From: Oscheius sp. JU75
Taxonomy: Eukaryota; Nematoda; Chromadorea; Rhabditida; Rhabditidae
NCBI GenBank assembly: GCA_037178855.1
Contig: JASJZC010000001.1
Span: forward strand, 4,464,001 to 4,528,000
DNA length: 64,000 nt
Direction: 5' to 3'
Below, piece by piece: positions 62,755 through 64,000 of this stretch. Each line of letters begins with the position of its first letter. The stretch's first letter is position 1. The notes beneath the pieces are model-generated. The model was not told the DNA's origin. It did not search any database and worked only from the letters and a program-made list of their open reading frames with translations. Made by a program: the position numbers and the translations under genes.

Positions 62755-63811
62755 ATGAGATTCCAGGTTAGAAAAATGATCGACTTCCACTACCTCTTGG
62801 ACTATCTGACTTTCGATACCAACGTAAGTTCCCCAAAAATGAAACTGCAACCTTTTAGTCTTTTAACAACGAGACAGTACTCCGGGTTCCCTACCAGCAT
62901 TCTGTCGTTTTGCCCTTCGAAAAGGATATGTTCGATATGCTCTACTGGCGTCATCAGTTCGTCTCCAAATGGCATTTCAGCATCGTCTTCGGTTTGCTGT
63001 ACATTGCTGGCATCTACGTGAGTTGGCTCTCTATTCAAGTTTTGTCAGTTGGCTCCAATCTATAGCTTATACTGTTCCTCATTATGGGACACTGTTATGG
63101 ACATGAGCCCTTGATTACACAGTCAAGTTGCGCAAGTTTAGTCAGCCCCTTGCTGAAATGAGTATCCGATACTACCATGCTGCTTATAGCCCATCGGGTT
63201 CCGTCCAGTACAAAAGACTAACAATTCTCCTAAACGATTGAGTGAACAATAGTCAGCCTAAAACCTTCACTTTGTTTTAGCAACCATTCTCACCCGTACA
63301 TCATCGACATTTCTAAAACTCTGTCTTACACTTTACATCAGATGTTTGCTTTCAGAGCCTAGCCTATGTAATGAGAGACAGGAAGCCGAAACAGTTGAGA
63401 GGTTCTCTGATTGTCTGGAACGGCGGACTGGCTCTTTTCAGCCTCCTTGGGTAACCACAAACAAAAAACAACATACTTGGTTCAGAATGGTTCGTACTTG
63501 GGAAGAATGGATCCATACATTGGAAAATTATGGCTTCTACAAGTCTGTCTGTTATATCTATCCAACATTCTCGGTCACCGGACACTGGTTCCTCTTCTTC
63601 ACAGCATCCAAGTTTGTCGAATTGGGTTAGTTTCACCTCTTTTATGTGGGGGGTTCTACAAATAGAAAAATGATATATTCAATAAATATTTAGGAGACAC
63701 AGTATTTCTGGTTCTGAGGAAACGTCCACTTTCATTCCTCCACTGCTATCATCACATGTCCGTCCTCGTCATTACAATAGAATCCGGAGCGGAGCAGCTC
63801 GGACCTGGTAG
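62755..63811 (+). CDS. elo: Very-long-chain fatty-acid elongase (ELO family), 3' end beyond or near the window edge
   Basis: ER membrane condensing enzyme that adds two carbons to acyl-CoA. Exons, in phase: 62755 (or ATG 62776) to about 62823 with MIDFHYLLDYLTFDTN; about 62858-63018 with VLPFEKDMFDMLYWRHQFV; about 63356-63451 with LRGSLIVWNGGLALFSLLG; about 63487-63626 with FSVTGHWFLFFTASKFVEL; and about 63694-63811 with GDTVFLVLRKRPLSFLHCYHHMSVL, then ESGAEQLGPG. The K..ELxDT and HxxHH catalytic box are intact. The following part, which should carry the MN-VH-MY-YY motif, is not seen before base 64000: reading on gives GRWLI then a stop 19 codons after the Pro-Gly. The rest is therefore probably in an exon outside the window, or the gene is damaged. 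Confidence 0.9.
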
Positions 63812-64000
63812 GTGGCTTATCACATCACAGTCAGGCTCAATAAGTGAATATTACATGTCTTATTAGTGAGAAAATGGTTCTATTCCTATATTAGTACTAT
63901 TGCCACATGTCTCTCATCCTATGAATCTCCTGCGAACATGCTCCGTTAAAAGGCATACTTTCTACTTATGGAGATAGTGGGTACATGTGACGAGTGGCAC
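63812..64000. other. Intron or 3' flank of the elongase gene
   Basis: Begins with a good donor (gtaggt). No exon resembling the elongase C-terminus is found before the window ends. Confidence 0.5.

Noticed and set aside
1-64000. tRNA, rRNA, CRISPR or bacterial-type operon signals
   Set aside because: None found by eye; the sequence is intron-rich eukaryotic DNA. A tRNA-scanning program would be decisive.

Overview
The window is animal DNA, and I read it as nematode. The evidence is the short introns (many of 35-45 nt), 3' splice sites of the TTTTCAG type, such acceptors lying only a few bases upstream of several start codons (as expected for spliced-leader trans-splicing), a serpentine chemoreceptor of the nematode srg kind, a degraded RTE-type retrotransposon and Ly6-like genes. 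No species is claimed. Nearly every protein is split into small exons, so coordinates give the coding span from start to stop codon; exon joins were worked out by hand from splice sites and reading phase.

Layout. 1-10.25 kb (-): one very large Ser/Arg/Lys-rich scaffold-like gene in more than 20 small exons, running off the left edge; not recognised. 10.3-13.5 kb: gene-poor. 13.58-14.87 kb (+): an unrecognised 373-residue protein. 14.94-20.39 kb (-): an EGF-receptor family tyrosine kinase (LET-23-like), with a second signal-peptide exon at 21.1 kb that may be an alternative start. 21.2-26 kb: intergenic and repetitive, with a partial copy of the DDX1 gene, a broken RTE reverse transcriptase and a broken transposon-like reading frame. 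26.1-28.9 kb (+): the full DDX1 RNA helicase. 30.88-31.70 kb (+): a four-pass membrane protein. 31.88-33.92 kb (-): PIG-V, GPI mannosyltransferase 2. 34.52-36.15 kb (+): endophilin A. 36.37-37.88 kb (+): an SLC35D-type nucleotide-sugar transporter, only 216 bp downstream of endophilin. 38.77-41.09 kb (-): an SLC7 amino-acid transporter light chain. 43.51-44.65 kb (+): ferritin. 45.15-51.77 kb (-): PPIP5K/VIP1 inositol-pyrophosphate kinase. 55.65-57.16 kb (+): a basic RS-rich single-pass membrane protein. 57.78-59.34 kb: Ly6-like sequence on both strands. 59.53-61.07 kb (-): the chemoreceptor. 61.59-61.92 kb (+): a possible small secreted protein. 62.76 kb to the right edge (+): a fatty-acid elongase.

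The genes are a mix of housekeeping, signalling and neuronal functions without an obvious shared pathway. The endophilin-SLC35D pair is the only operon candidate. I found no tRNA, rRNA or CRISPR array. The most unusual parts are the transposon-linked DDX1 fragment next to intact DDX1, the two possible EGFR first exons, the overlapping Ly6-like exons on opposite strands, and the two unrecognised genes at the left.
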